A stretch of DNA of 64,000 bases from an uncultured Psychrobacter sp. (lineage in GTDB: Bacteria; Pseudomonadota; Gammaproteobacteria; Pseudomonadales; Moraxellaceae), in the NCBI RefSeq assembly GCF_947500265.1, contig NZ_CANMRN010000006.1, positions 124,001 through 188,000 on the forward strand. The letters are read 5' to 3'. The notes under the pieces were generated by a model that had not been told where the DNA came from, did no database searches, and saw only the letters and a program-made list of their open reading frames with translations. Position numbers and translations under genes: made by a program. Below are positions 1-8,607 of this stretch, piece by piece (positions within the stretch are counted from its first letter, which is position 1; every line of letters starts with the position of its first letter).

Positions 1-1238
1 TCGAATAAACCCGTACTAACTTCATCTTTATGTTTTTTGACAGTACTTTCAATAAGCCAAACGCCATCACTTTGAACCAAGCACGAACAATTCTGAACTC
101 TTACTTCTGATAATTCAGATGGTCTCATACCTGTATACTGACCTACTAAATATGTGCATGCGTACGTTACGAGGTTGAAGTATTCTCTAAGATTATCTAA
201 CTTATAACCACGTTTTTTCAATGCTTTACGTAAAGTCAGTCCACCCATAACATTAGAATCTTTGTTGAGCATCCAATTATAGGATTCCACCATATTTGTA
301 ACGAAACTCGCAGAATAACCTTTAGTTCCTAGTCTAATAGCAATATAAGCATTTAAGATTTCGTGGGTTACTCTTTCTTGGTTTGCCCATGATAGATGGT
401 TGCTTGTATCAAATCTTTCTAAGGAGTTAGAGTCAGATATTTTTGCTGAAGCACCTATAGCACTTAAAAAGTCAACTATGATAAAGGAAGCCATTTTCGA
501 TAAAGACTCAAAGACCAAGTCTGGTAACACTTGATCTTTCTTTTCTTTATCAATATTAGCTCTTTTCTTCCATTTCAGGCTATTCAACTCTACATAGGCA
601 ATAGGCTTTTCAAATACATACTTAACAGAAGCTGGACTGCGCAGGTATGTGAAAAACTTATCTAGCGCTACATCTTTTACACGATCATAGTTTTCAGCAG
701 CTCTGGAATACAGTTCGGGTGTTATGTCGGAGAATGTCTGGATTTTTTCTTGAACAAACTCATAACCTAGCTCATGAGAAGCTTGTTTAAATATTTCATT
801 AATAAATGTTAAACCCCTTTCAAAAGATGTAATTAAGGAGTTAGCTTTCAATGTTTTTTTTGATCGACCTTTACCTTCTTTTTTCTGAACTTTGAAAATT
901 GAATTGTTGAGCAAGGCTAACTCAAATATAATTTTTATTTCTGTTAAGACAAATACTGGAATCGCTGTATATTTTGAAAAATTAATGCGTAGCTTTGCAC
1001 CCTGAACATTCCTTGCAGCATTAGGGTAGTCTTTATTAAAGTTCCAAACGCAGTCAGAAAATTTCGATAATTTTGATACGGGTTTGTCCATAAGAGACGT
1101 CATATACTCTACATCATCTGTGTGCTTATGCCGAAGACTCTCATTTTTCTGATCTATAACAGGACTTAAGGCATTTAAGATATAGAGACGATGTTCTACA
1201 AAACCTGTTAACACATTTAGTCTTGTTTCATAATCCAT
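1..1238 (-). CDS. Third recombinase-like protein of the trio (C-terminus outside window)
   Basis: The frame is open from an ATG at 1238 to the window edge (412 codons visible). The start overlaps the stop of the upstream recombinase in a TAATG junction, implying translational coupling. The visible protein begins MDYETRLNVLTGFVEHR, is lysine-rich and mostly helical in character. Near its visible end it has YTGMRPSELSEV, which matches the box I arginine motif (TGxRxSEL) of tyrosine recombinases. Box II (HxLRH, LGH and the tyrosine) would lie beyond the window edge. Inferred: a third tyrosine recombinase or recombinase-derived partner that acts with the two upstream proteins. I do not recognise the N-terminal ~350 residues. 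Confidence 0.75.
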   Translation of the reverse strand, partial: MDYETRLNVLTGFVEHRLYILNALSPVIDQKNESLRHKHTDDVEYMTSLMDKPVSKLSKFSDCVWNFNKDYPNAARNVQGAKLRINFSKYTAIPVFVLTEIKIIFELALLNNSIFKVQKKEGKGRSKKTLKANSLITSFERGLTFINEIFKQASHELGYEFVQEKIQTFSDITPELYSRAAENYDRVKDVALDKFFTYLRSPASVKYVFEKPIAYVELNSLKWKKRANIDKEKKDQVLPDLVFESLSKMASFIIVDFLSAIGASAKISDSNSLERFDTSNHLSWANQERVTHEILNAYIAIRLGTKGYSASFVTNMVESYNWMLNKDSNVMGGLTLRKALKKRGYKLDNLREYFNLVTYACTYLVGQYTGMRPSELSEVRVQNCSCLVQSDGVWLIESTVKKHKDEVSTGLF

Positions 1239-3676
1239 TAAATAACTCCATCAACCAATGTTGTTGTTTCAACGTACTCTGCTAAACGTTGCCCATTCTC
1301 TAAATCCTCTGAGGAAAAGTCAGATAGCTCTGGATCTGTAATGCCTTTTATTAGTTCCATATTCTCTGAAATGACATGTCCATAGGGTGTATCCATGACA
1401 CGTGTGTGCTCTATTAAGAGTGTGTAGTCGCGCTTCATTGCAAAAATTTCAGGAAGGTGTTTTGCTGTAATAATGACATTATCACAACCTAAACATTTAT
1501 TATATTGTGAACATGGAGTGCCTGGAGTATAGGACGCTAGGTTCTTTACAAAGTCTGGCGGGTCGAAAATATTTCTGCATTCAGCCAATGGGGTATGAAA
1601 GGTTACTATTAATTCATCATTAATTTTAGTTTCTATAACTTCTGACAGCTCCTCATTCTGCTTATTAAGAGTCGATTGATGTATTTCTTTTAATTTATCA
1701 TTTATCTTTATTCTACTTATCGAGTTCAAATCAAAAGAATCCAGATAACCAATAGTTGTTTGAATTGACGAGTGTCCCAACATGAGCTGAATTTCACGTA
1801 GAGTTACGCCATTTTCAAGCATCTCACTAACAAAGGTTGGTCTAAACCGACTTATTGTAATAGTTAGCGGCTCTCCTACGTCATTTTTTAAATCATATTT
1901 CTCAGCAAACCTAGACAAACTATCTCCCAATGCTTTTGCATTTCTGTTTTCATTTCCTAATATTGGAGATACCCTGCCGTGCTTTTTTGTACTATCTGAC
2001 TGATAGATGAACAACCTATCTTTAAAAACCTCATCTTCAATGTCCTGTCGAAAACTACTCGTCAATCGGACTAATTCTTCAAAAATATTTTTTATTGACT
2101 TAGCTTGAGATGATGTAAGCCATGTTAGTTCTGCATTAAAAAGGTCAAGGTGGTATTCTTTATGACCATCAGACCGTTCTTTCCAATATCTAAGACAAGG
2201 CCGTGATGTTGCTGGGTGGGAGTCTATGTAATCATTCATGTTAAGAGAAAGTAAAGAATCTGTATTTAAACCAGTAATTTGAGCAAGCCTTAAAATGTAA
2301 GGCGTTAGTGTATCCACGTTTACCATTGGGATAACCCCCCATTCATTGTATGTCTCTATCAAACCCTTATCTGAACCCTTAATTATTCTTAAAAAAGACT
2401 TCTCAATAGGTGACTTAGCTGTATTGTTATGAACGGGCTTACACATTAAGAGGTTTTCAAAGAGCCAACGCGCATTCTCTAATGTCGAGAGACCTCTTAT
2501 GACCGAATTTTTTTCGTCCAGAGGGTTTTTACCTATACCTGTTTTTTCATAAGGTATGAGAGCTGCTCTAGATTCACGTAGTCCTTTTTCGATAGCATCT
2601 AATACTTGGATTCGCTCGTTCGTTGTAAATGGCTTTTTTGCATCTGTTTCTCTACTTGTGGTAAAGCCATCTATATCGAAAAAAGTATATTCCATATCAC
2701 GTACTTGGGTCAGTCTATACAGTGTTTTGCGTACTGAACTCAGAACTGTATTTGCATGATGACTTGATATGTCTTTGCTTATTATTTTCTGCTCTAAATA
2801 TTTTCGATATCTAGATAGAATATGTTCATCAAAAACTGCCGTTATTTTTAGAGGGGCAGTTCCATACAGTTCAGATAAGAACTCCATAAATAAACTGCTC
2901 GCAATTCTGTAATTACTCTTACCTGATTCTGAAGAGACAGTTTTACTAGTACAAGAAAACAGTTGCTCAACCTGAATAAAAGGTTCTAGTTTTGAAGGAA
3001 CGAAGAAGTCAGTAGCAGCAGTTAACTCTCTTGCTGCCAGTTTATGAAAGCGTTCTATCTGACTTTCACTATAATTTTTTCTATTAACGTTCGCTTCGCT
3101 TGTTCTTTCAGCAACGTTTTTATAGTTTGGATCAATCACTCCAAGTTTTTCAAGATCCTTGTGAATGAAGATCCAAGCATCTTTAACAATCTTAAATCTT
3201 AAAGAATTTTTTTTTATAGGTAATTGTTGCGAAGATACTTTTTTTATCGAAACCTTATTGCCAAAAATAGGTAATGAATACTTTTCTTCTTCGGATAGCT
3301 GTCTATACCAATTTAATAGTTTCCTTGAGTTTTCGATACCAGCAGCTTCGTAATTTTCATCTGGTATCACCAAAATTCCTTCTTCAATCATCTTCTCAAT
3401 TAAAGGATTGGTAAGAGCCCTATGTCTGTGTGCAACAGAGTATGAGATACCTACAGCATTTTGAATATGCTTGATGGCTACACCGAAACCTAAAGTACTA
3501 TCAGCCTTACTGATTTGTACTTCCCACAGCGCCTCTATATCTTCAACTGTTTGCGTTACCCATTCTATAATAGATTCTTCGGCATTTTTATTCAGTCGTT
3601 TCTCTTCAACCTTTATACTTTCTAGTTCAAAAAGATCCTTGTAAGCCTCATTGGTGGCTATTTTATTCCTTTTCAT
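1238..3676 (-). CDS. Large tyrosine recombinase (812 aa), second gene of the trio
   Basis: C-terminal tyrosine recombinase domain at roughly residues 450-690. Box II is recognisable as ISRFRPTFVSEML, LGHSSIQTT and the GYLD tyrosine. Box I reads ITGLNTDSLLSL, where the usual arginine is Asn, so the catalytic set looks incomplete. Near the C-terminus there is a cysteine cluster (C, then CSQYNKCLGC) that could bind zinc. The first ~400 residues are an unrecognised extension, much longer than the ~100-residue arm and core-binding region of XerC-type proteins. The start ATG overlaps the stop of the upstream gene (ATGA), and the stop overlaps the next start (TAATG). Size and architecture resemble the larger recombinase of Tn554-like or trio elements. 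Function as a recombinase is well supported; partner roles are inferred. Confidence 0.8.
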   Translation of the reverse strand: MKRNKIATNEAYKDLFELESIKVEEKRLNKNAEESIIEWVTQTVEDIEALWEVQISKADSTLGFGVAIKHIQNAVGISYSVAHRHRALTNPLIEKMIEEGILVIPDENYEAAGIENSRKLLNWYRQLSEEEKYSLPIFGNKVSIKKVSSQQLPIKKNSLRFKIVKDAWIFIHKDLEKLGVIDPNYKNVAERTSEANVNRKNYSESQIERFHKLAARELTAATDFFVPSKLEPFIQVEQLFSCTSKTVSSESGKSNYRIASSLFMEFLSELYGTAPLKITAVFDEHILSRYRKYLEQKIISKDISSHHANTVLSSVRKTLYRLTQVRDMEYTFFDIDGFTTSRETDAKKPFTTNERIQVLDAIEKGLRESRAALIPYEKTGIGKNPLDEKNSVIRGLSTLENARWLFENLLMCKPVHNNTAKSPIEKSFLRIIKGSDKGLIETYNEWGVIPMVNVDTLTPYILRLAQITGLNTDSLLSLNMNDYIDSHPATSRPCLRYWKERSDGHKEYHLDLFNAELTWLTSSQAKSIKNIFEELVRLTSSFRQDIEDEVFKDRLFIYQSDSTKKHGRVSPILGNENRNAKALGDSLSRFAEKYDLKNDVGEPLTITISRFRPTFVSEMLENGVTLREIQLMLGHSSIQTTIGYLDSFDLNSISRIKINDKLKEIHQSTLNKQNEELSEVIETKINDELIVTFHTPLAECRNIFDPPDFVKNLASYTPGTPCSQYNKCLGCDNVIITAKHLPEIFAMKRDYTLLIEHTRVMDTPYGHVISENMELIKGITDPELSDFSSEDLENGQRLAEYVETTTLVDGVI

Positions 3677-4920
3677 TTGATGTCCTTAATGCCAATTCTC
3701 AATTGTGTACTTTTACTCAAGCGTCTCATTTTTCCCGCTCTAGTTAGTAAGTTGCTGTTTTCATCACACATACTATTGTAAATTTCCTGAGGAATACTGG
3801 TATACATTTGGGTAGTACTAAGTTGGTTATGACCTAAGTTTTTTTGTACGATAACGAGCCGATCTAGATAGTCGTATCCTAAATCATCGGATTGTAATAT
3901 TGCGTAGGCATTACCATGTCGAAGCTTGTGAGGAGAGATTATTCTATTGAGGTTACCCTTCTTTATTGCACGCTTGCTGAGACGCTCAAGTAATTTGTTG
4001 ATCGCGCTACGTGTATAAGGAGTACCTTTGGCATTAAAAAATGCTGGGGTTTCATCTGGACTTTCATATTTGCAAGCATGTTTTTTATACAACGGAGACG
4101 CATGATATTTCTGTACGCGTTTAATGGTTGCCGAACTAACTAACGTCCACCGCGGTTTGATTTGATTTCCACGCCCTTTGCTACCTTTAATGGCTAAAGG
4201 TACGTAGTCTGCATGAATAGGTTGGTCGGAATCTTCTGAAATAAACTTTTCAGAGTTAAAGTTGATAGTATCTTTAAAGTCTTTAAGAGTAACCCTGATC
4301 AGCTCTGAACGCCGCACACCAGAATCGTATAAAAACTGAAGTAACACTCTTTCTCGTTCTGATTGAGTAGATTTAATCAATATGACGAGATCATCAAGAG
4401 TGCATGAAATAATTGGTGTGCGTTTCGGTACTTTTGAAAGGTATCCATTACTATATGGATTATCTTCTCTAAGTGGCTGACGGTCTTCCGTATGACTGCA
4501 GAGGAAGTTAATGAAAGCGTATATTGCCCCGTCACGATTTCTAATAGTAGCTGAACTTTTACGCTCTTCACTACTTAAGAAAGTAAAGTATTGCTGAATT
4601 ACATATCCTGGGACTGTAATGAATACTTCATCAGTTTCATCATCGTTATATTCTGGACGACTACGGATATACTCTAAGAAGTAAGTTAGATTTTTGCCAT
4701 ATGTATATGCTGTTCCATAGGCAATCTTTTCATGCTTGAATTGATATGATAAATACTCAGAGATAATAGGAAGGATTTTACCACTATCATCAAATACGCC
4801 AACCCCATTCACTTTGACTTTCTGATCTAATGATAAGTCTGGTATTTCATTAGTTACACAAGACTTTGATAAGTCTAATGCTTTATTGGAACAAATCTTA
4901 ATATCCATACTATAGGCCAC
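3673..4920 (-). CDS. Tyrosine recombinase (415 aa), first gene of the trio
   Basis: Phage-integrase family. Box I is YDSGVRRSELIRV, with the catalytic Arg. Box II is HKLRHGNAYAIL, followed by LGHNQLSTTQMYTS with the presumed nucleophilic tyrosine. The N-terminal ~150 residues look like a SAM-like core-binding domain. All expected catalytic positions are visible, so this is likely the active strand-transferase of the trio. The given start is GTG at 4920; an ATG at 4908 is a good alternative, and neither has a strong Shine-Dalgarno sequence. The gene is about 80 bp from the remnant thyA stop, so it is the first gene inside the element end. It overlaps the next gene by 4 bp (ATGA). Confidence 0.88.
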   Translation of the reverse strand: MAYSMDIKICSNKALDLSKSCVTNEIPDLSLDQKVKVNGVGVFDDSGKILPIISEYLSYQFKHEKIAYGTAYTYGKNLTYFLEYIRSRPEYNDDETDEVFITVPGYVIQQYFTFLSSEERKSSATIRNRDGAIYAFINFLCSHTEDRQPLREDNPYSNGYLSKVPKRTPIISCTLDDLVILIKSTQSERERVLLQFLYDSGVRRSELIRVTLKDFKDTINFNSEKFISEDSDQPIHADYVPLAIKGSKGRGNQIKPRWTLVSSATIKRVQKYHASPLYKKHACKYESPDETPAFFNAKGTPYTRSAINKLLERLSKRAIKKGNLNRIISPHKLRHGNAYAILQSDDLGYDYLDRLVIVQKNLGHNQLSTTQMYTSIPQEIYNSMCDENSNLLTRAGKMRRLSKSTQLRIGIKDIK

Positions 4921-4998
4921 ATTAATACATAGATTAAATTGTATAACATATTATGCATGACCTGATCTTTGCTATAGATATAGAGAAAAGAGATGTTT

Positions 4999-5637
4999 CT
5001 AGGCTGCTAATAATTCATACTGTGAATTATCATTATGGGGGAATAATAGGAATAAGTCAGCCGAACGCTGATACAGCTGGCATGACAGCTTATTGTCTGC
5101 GACAAAGAACTGAAATAACGTATGACATGGTGGTAGGGCTACTTGCTCTGCCTCACCTGGATTCCAGCCTGAGACAATCAAACGGCGCGAATTCGGATTG
5201 TTCTTTATCTGTTCAACGACCTGTGCGATTTGATCGACACCATCAGCGTTATAACTGGCATCTTCATTTTTGGTCGCACCATAGTTACGCCATTGATGAC
5301 CATAGATAGGACCCAAATCACCAGCAGGTCTGTTAAAGCGCGTAGTCTGTTCTGCTGTTGCCCACTCATTCCAGATACGAACGTTATTCTGTTGTAGATA
5401 GTCAACATGAGTGCTGCCACTTAAAAACCATAATAGCTCATAAGCGATAGATTTAAAGTGAACTTTTTTGGTCGTTAGCAGTGGAAAGCCTTCTGCTAAG
5501 TCAAAGCGTAGCTGTGCGCCGAAATGGCTAAGCGTACCAGTACCAGTACGATCACCTTTTTCAGTGCCATTGTCGAGAACGTGGCGTAGCAAATCTAAAT
5601 AGCCTTGCTCGTTATTACTTTGGGTGCCATTGATCAT
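4999..5637 (-). pseudogene. thyA: thyA (thymidylate synthase), 3' end lost to element insertion
   Basis: Residues 1 to about 197 are clearly thymidylate synthase, which makes dTMP from dUMP using methylene-tetrahydrofolate. The catalytic Cys is in [10 protein letters not shown] (about residue 171) and the phosphate-binding Arg is in QLYQRSAD (about residue 191). After SADLFL the family sequence (G-V-P-F-N-I-A-S-Y and the H-x-Y substrate motif) is replaced by about 15 unrelated residues encoded by the element, then a stop. About 80 C-terminal residues needed for substrate binding and dimerisation are missing, so the product should be inactive. It lies downstream of lgt in the common lgt-thyA order. 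Loss of activity is inferred; a second thyA or thyX elsewhere would be needed for thymidine prototrophy. Confidence 0.9.
5010..5030. repeat. Perfect 8-bp inverted repeat near the element end, candidate recombination site
   Basis: The arms ATAATTCA and TGAATTAT are separated by 5 bp (TACTG). The repeat lies about 16 bp inside the thyA/element junction. Tyrosine recombinases bind inverted ~10-bp arms flanking a 5-8 bp crossover region, so the layout fits a core or accessory binding site. It is also within the chimeric tail of the truncated thyA frame. The link with recombination is inferred from position alone. Confidence 0.45.
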
Positions 5638-5785
5638 AAAATGCTCTTTAGTTACTGCTGACAGCGCATACAGGCTAAATGGGTAGTCGATATATACACT
5701 GTCATTATTGAAAGTATTGCTAGGGTAGGTGTTTTGACAGAATACCCTATTTTAAGTCATCAACCTTTATCACAAAAGGGTAGGC

Positions 5786-6670
5786 TTAATAAGCAGCTTG
5801 CTTACCCCAGTCGTAGATGCCGCGTTTATAGGCATAACCGATCAAGAATAGACCGATAATTATCATTGGGGCGCTTAGTATCTGACCTTTGGTCATCCAA
5901 CCTAGCAAGATGAATCCTTGGTCGATGTCTGGCTGGCGGAAGAACTCAATGATGAAACGGCTAAAGCCATAACCAAGCATAAAGACACCAGTCACTGCCA
6001 TACGAGGACGGGGCTTCGATGAGTACCACCACAAGAATAGAAACAACAGTAGACCTTCTGCAAGGGCTTCATACAGTTGCGACGGGTGACGAGGCAACAG
6101 GTACTGGCCATTGACCTCAGTCATAAGGTCTTGTAGTGCAGGATTGGCTTGTAGCTGCTGCATATCAACATTAGCGGCCTGCGGGAAGTAGGTCAACCAG
6201 TTATAGCCACCATCAGAGACGCGGCCCCATAGTTCGGCATTGATATAGTTACCAATACGTCCGAACAATAGACCAGTTGGCACACAGGGAACGACAAAAT
6301 CGAGCACTTGGAAAGGTGTCTTTTTATATTTGCGAGCAAAATACAGCATACCCAACATGACACCAATCAGGCCACCATGAAATGACATACCGCCTTCCCA
6401 GACTTTGAACAGATAAGCAGGGTTTTGGAGTAGCTCGCTGAACTGATAAAACAATACATAGCCGACACGGCCACCTAATATCACACCAAGTGCGCCAAAG
6501 AACACTAGGTCAGAGACCATATCTGTCGTCCAGCCTTCACGCTTGGTACTGCGATACCATGCCAGTCCGTAGGCGGCGGCAAATGCCAACAAATACATCA
6601 GCCCATACCAATGGACTTCGACAGGTCCAACTGCTAATGCTACAGGATCGTACTGAGGATGAATCATCAT
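5786..6670 (-). CDS. lgt: Phosphatidylglycerol-prolipoprotein diacylglyceryl transferase
   Basis: Inner-membrane enzyme that moves the diacylglyceryl group of phosphatidylglycerol onto the lipobox Cys of prolipoproteins, the first step of lipoprotein maturation. At 294 aa it has the normal size with about seven hydrophobic segments. The Lgt signature is seen as GRIGNYINAELWGR (near residues 120-133), preceded by the conserved GGMSFHGGLIG segment. Two adjacent ATG codons at the start make the exact first residue uncertain by one. It is upstream of thyA, 148 bp apart, in the usual lgt-thyA order. The last steps of the same pathway appear elsewhere in the window (lnt at 54.7 kb), and several lipoprotein substrates are also present. 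Confidence 0.97.
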   Translation of the reverse strand: MMIHPQYDPVALAVGPVEVHWYGLMYLLAFAAAYGLAWYRSTKREGWTTDMVSDLVFFGALGVILGGRVGYVLFYQFSELLQNPAYLFKVWEGGMSFHGGLIGVMLGMLYFARKYKKTPFQVLDFVVPCVPTGLLFGRIGNYINAELWGRVSDGGYNWLTYFPQAANVDMQQLQANPALQDLMTEVNGQYLLPRHPSQLYEALAEGLLLFLFLWWYSSKPRPRMAVTGVFMLGYGFSRFIIEFFRQPDIDQGFILLGWMTKGQILSAPMIIIGLFLIGYAYKRGIYDWGKQAAY

Positions 6671-6975
6671 AAGGGCATCATAATATTGATAATAAAATGC
6701 TGACTATAATAGCAAATTTCGTTCGCTGGGCATACATAATTGCTCTGGTGCCAATCAGAGTGTATGAGTAATTTGAGTTTTTGAGATGGTACAGAATGTA
6801 TAGGCTAAGAGTTAAAAAAGATAAGAAGTGAGGTGAAAAGAGTGACTTTAATTAAGGAGTGTTTTCGTGATGATATGTAATCTTGGTAGCTAGCAGCTTG
6901 GGATAAAAATGCCATTTTTAGCATTATTCAACTTTCACTACCAAGTTGTACTATCACATCTATTATTAAAAGAAA
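6671..6975. other. Gap between urtE and lgt with nested weak inverted repeats
   Basis: No convincing gene is seen. On the minus strand, after urtE, an 8-bp inverted repeat (CTTGGTAG at 6882-6889, CTACCAAG at 6938-6945) encloses a 5-bp one (AATGC/GCATT, 6908-6925) next to a short T-run. This may be the end of the urt transcript but is not a textbook terminator. The region nearer 6690-6760 should hold the lgt promoter; I saw no clear -35/-10 pair. Confidence 0.35.
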
Positions 6976-7674
6976 TTAGATGGCGACCAGATCTTGTACG
7001 TTACTTTCGACCATCGTATCGCCTGCGCCTTGTGAGACTACCTTGCCGCGTGATAGTACCGTGTAATTGTCAGCAAGCTCTTCGGCGAATTCATAGAATT
7101 GCTCAACCAGCACAATGGCCATGTCACCTTTGTCAGCCAAGTCACGTAGGACGCGGCCAATATCTTTGATGATAGAAGGCTGAATACCTTCAGTTGGCTC
7201 GTCCAAAATTAATACAGTCGGCTCGGAGGCTAGGGCGCGTGCAATGGCAAGCTGCTGCTGCTGACCACCAGATAAATCACCACCGCGGCGATGTTTCATC
7301 TCATCGAGTACGGGGAAAATATCGTATAAATGCTTAGGTACGTGTTTGGCCTTACTGCGTGAAAACTTTGCCATACCAATTAATATGTTCTCTTCTACCG
7401 TCAGTGTCGAAAAAATATCGCGGCCTTGTGGTACATAAGCCAATCCTGCTCGTACCCGTTGCTCTGGAGACATCTTGCTGATGTCTTTATCATTAAGCAA
7501 AATCTCTCCTGATTTAATCGGTAATATCCCCATCAAACATTTGAGTAGCGTGGTTTTGCCCACGCCATTACGTCCAAGTACCACGCTGCATGCGCCTACA
7601 GGTGCTGTAAACGAGACATCTCGTAAAATATGACTGCCGCCGTAATACTGGTTGATATCGTTCACTTGTAACAT
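6976..7674 (-). CDS. urtE: Urea ABC transporter ATP-binding protein UrtE
   Basis: One of the two cytoplasmic ATPases that power urea uptake by the UrtABCDE importer. At 232 aa it is a LivF-like ABC subunit. Walker A is GRNGVGKTTLL (about residues 34-44), the ABC signature is DLSGGQQQQLAIARAL and Walker B is TVLILDEPTEGIQPSI, a form characteristic of UrtE. The N-terminal MLQVNDINQYYGGSHIL also fits UrtE rather than LivF. The start has a good Shine-Dalgarno sequence (AGGAG, 6-7 nt away). It is the last gene of the operon, 78 bp after urtD. Confidence 0.95.
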   Translation of the reverse strand: MLQVNDINQYYGGSHILRDVSFTAPVGACSVVLGRNGVGKTTLLKCLMGILPIKSGEILLNDKDISKMSPEQRVRAGLAYVPQGRDIFSTLTVEENILIGMAKFSRSKAKHVPKHLYDIFPVLDEMKHRRGGDLSGGQQQQLAIARALASEPTVLILDEPTEGIQPSIIKDIGRVLRDLADKGDMAIVLVEQFYEFAEELADNYTVLSRGKVVSQGAGDTMVESNVQDLVAI

Positions 7675-7752
7675 GGCTGTCTCCTAAACTCTAAAACTTT
7701 TTTAATATTTTAAAGGGAATATTCGTTTGGCTCGTCTAGATGATACGTTTAG

Positions 7753-8607
7753 CTATCGACCTAAGTAGGACTCAATCACTGCTTCATTGGCTTGCACTTC
7801 CGCTAACGTACCTTCGGCCAAAATCGCCCCTTGTGCCAATACCGTGACCTTTTCACTGATAGCATCGATAAAGGTCATGTCATGCTCGACTACTACTAAT
7901 GTATGGTTCTTTTTGAGGCGTAGACACAGCTCAGCGGTATGTTCTGTTTCAGCATCAGTCATACCGGCCACAGGCTCATCAAGTAAAATCAGTTTGGGGC
8001 TTTGCATTAGTAGCATGCCAATCTCTAACCATTGTTTTTGCCCATGTGAGAGCAAACCAGCTGGCTTGTTGATTTTGTCGATCAGGCGAATTTGTTGTAG
8101 GGTCGAGTCGAGGGTATCGCGAGTATCGGCATTGAGTTTATTAAACAAGCTTTTGACCACACGTTTGTCTTTTGGCGCGGCAAGTAACAGATTATCCATC
8201 ACCGTAAAATTTTCAAAGACAGTAGGTTTTTGAAACTTACGGCCGATACCCGCTTCGGCAATTTCTTCGGTAGATAAGCTGGCAAGATTATGAGTCTGAC
8301 CAAAAAACACGCTGCCTTCCGTAGGGCGGGTTTTACCTGTAATGACATCCATGAGCGTGGTTTTACCCGCGCCGTTGGGGCCGATAATACAGCGTAGCTC
8401 GCCTTCTTCGATATAGAGCGACAGGTTGTTGAGTGCGCGAAACGAATCAAACCAAACGCTCACATCTTCTAAATACAGAGCAATACCATGGCTAAAGTCG
8501 ACGCCTGATTTTTTGGGGTGACTGAGACCGTCACGTCCATCAGTATGATCATATTCAGACAGCGCTTTGGTCGATTGTTCGGTCGATGGTGATTTATCAT
8601 TTAGCAT
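7753..8607 (-). CDS. urtD: Urea ABC transporter ATP-binding protein UrtD
   Basis: Second ATPase of the urea importer, LivG-like, 284 aa from the ATG at 8607. This start was chosen over a longer frame because it has a GGAG ribosome site 8-9 nt upstream and overlaps the urtC stop as TAATG. Walker A is GPNGAGKTTLMDVITG, the signature region is LLSHGQKQWLEIGMLLM and Walker B is KLILLDEPVAGMTDAE. The H-for-S substitution in the signature (LSHGQ) is usual in UrtD. The N-terminal ~40 residues are a polar extension before the ATPase fold. Translation is probably coupled to urtC. Confidence 0.95.
   Translation of the reverse strand: MLNDKSPSTEQSTKALSEYDHTDGRDGLSHPKKSGVDFSHGIALYLEDVSVWFDSFRALNNLSLYIEEGELRCIIGPNGAGKTTLMDVITGKTRPTEGSVFFGQTHNLASLSTEEIAEAGIGRKFQKPTVFENFTVMDNLLLAAPKDKRVVKSLFNKLNADTRDTLDSTLQQIRLIDKINKPAGLLSHGQKQWLEIGMLLMQSPKLILLDEPVAGMTDAETEHTAELCLRLKKNHTLVVVEHDMTFIDAISEKVTVLAQGAILAEGTLAEVQANEAVIESYLGR

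Larger units (their letters stand above)
1..5046. mobile_element. End of an integrated element with a tyrosine-recombinase trio, inserted in thyA (partial)
   Basis: Seen: three tightly overlapping minus-strand genes lie directly beside a thyA gene that loses homology to its family after the SAD motif, at about 5046/5047. The interior is visibly more AT-rich than the flanking chromosome. Two of the genes have full or near-full tyrosine recombinase C-terminal boxes and the third shows box I. Known: trios of recombinase genes at one end of an element occur in RIT elements, Tn554-like transposons (TnpA/B/C) and Gamma-Mobile-Trio islands. Inferred: this is the recombination module of such an element and the left part, with cargo and the other end, lies outside the window. 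The boundary is placed from ThyA homology and may be off by several bases. Confidence 0.8.

Noticed and set aside
4921..4998. Promoter for the recombinase trio
   Set aside because: Several TATA-like hexamers on the minus strand, but none has a fitting -35; I could not support one.
4953..5309. Plus-strand frame of 118 codons across the thyA/element junction
   Set aside because: It is mostly the antisense of real thyA codons, has no ribosome site and no family resemblance.
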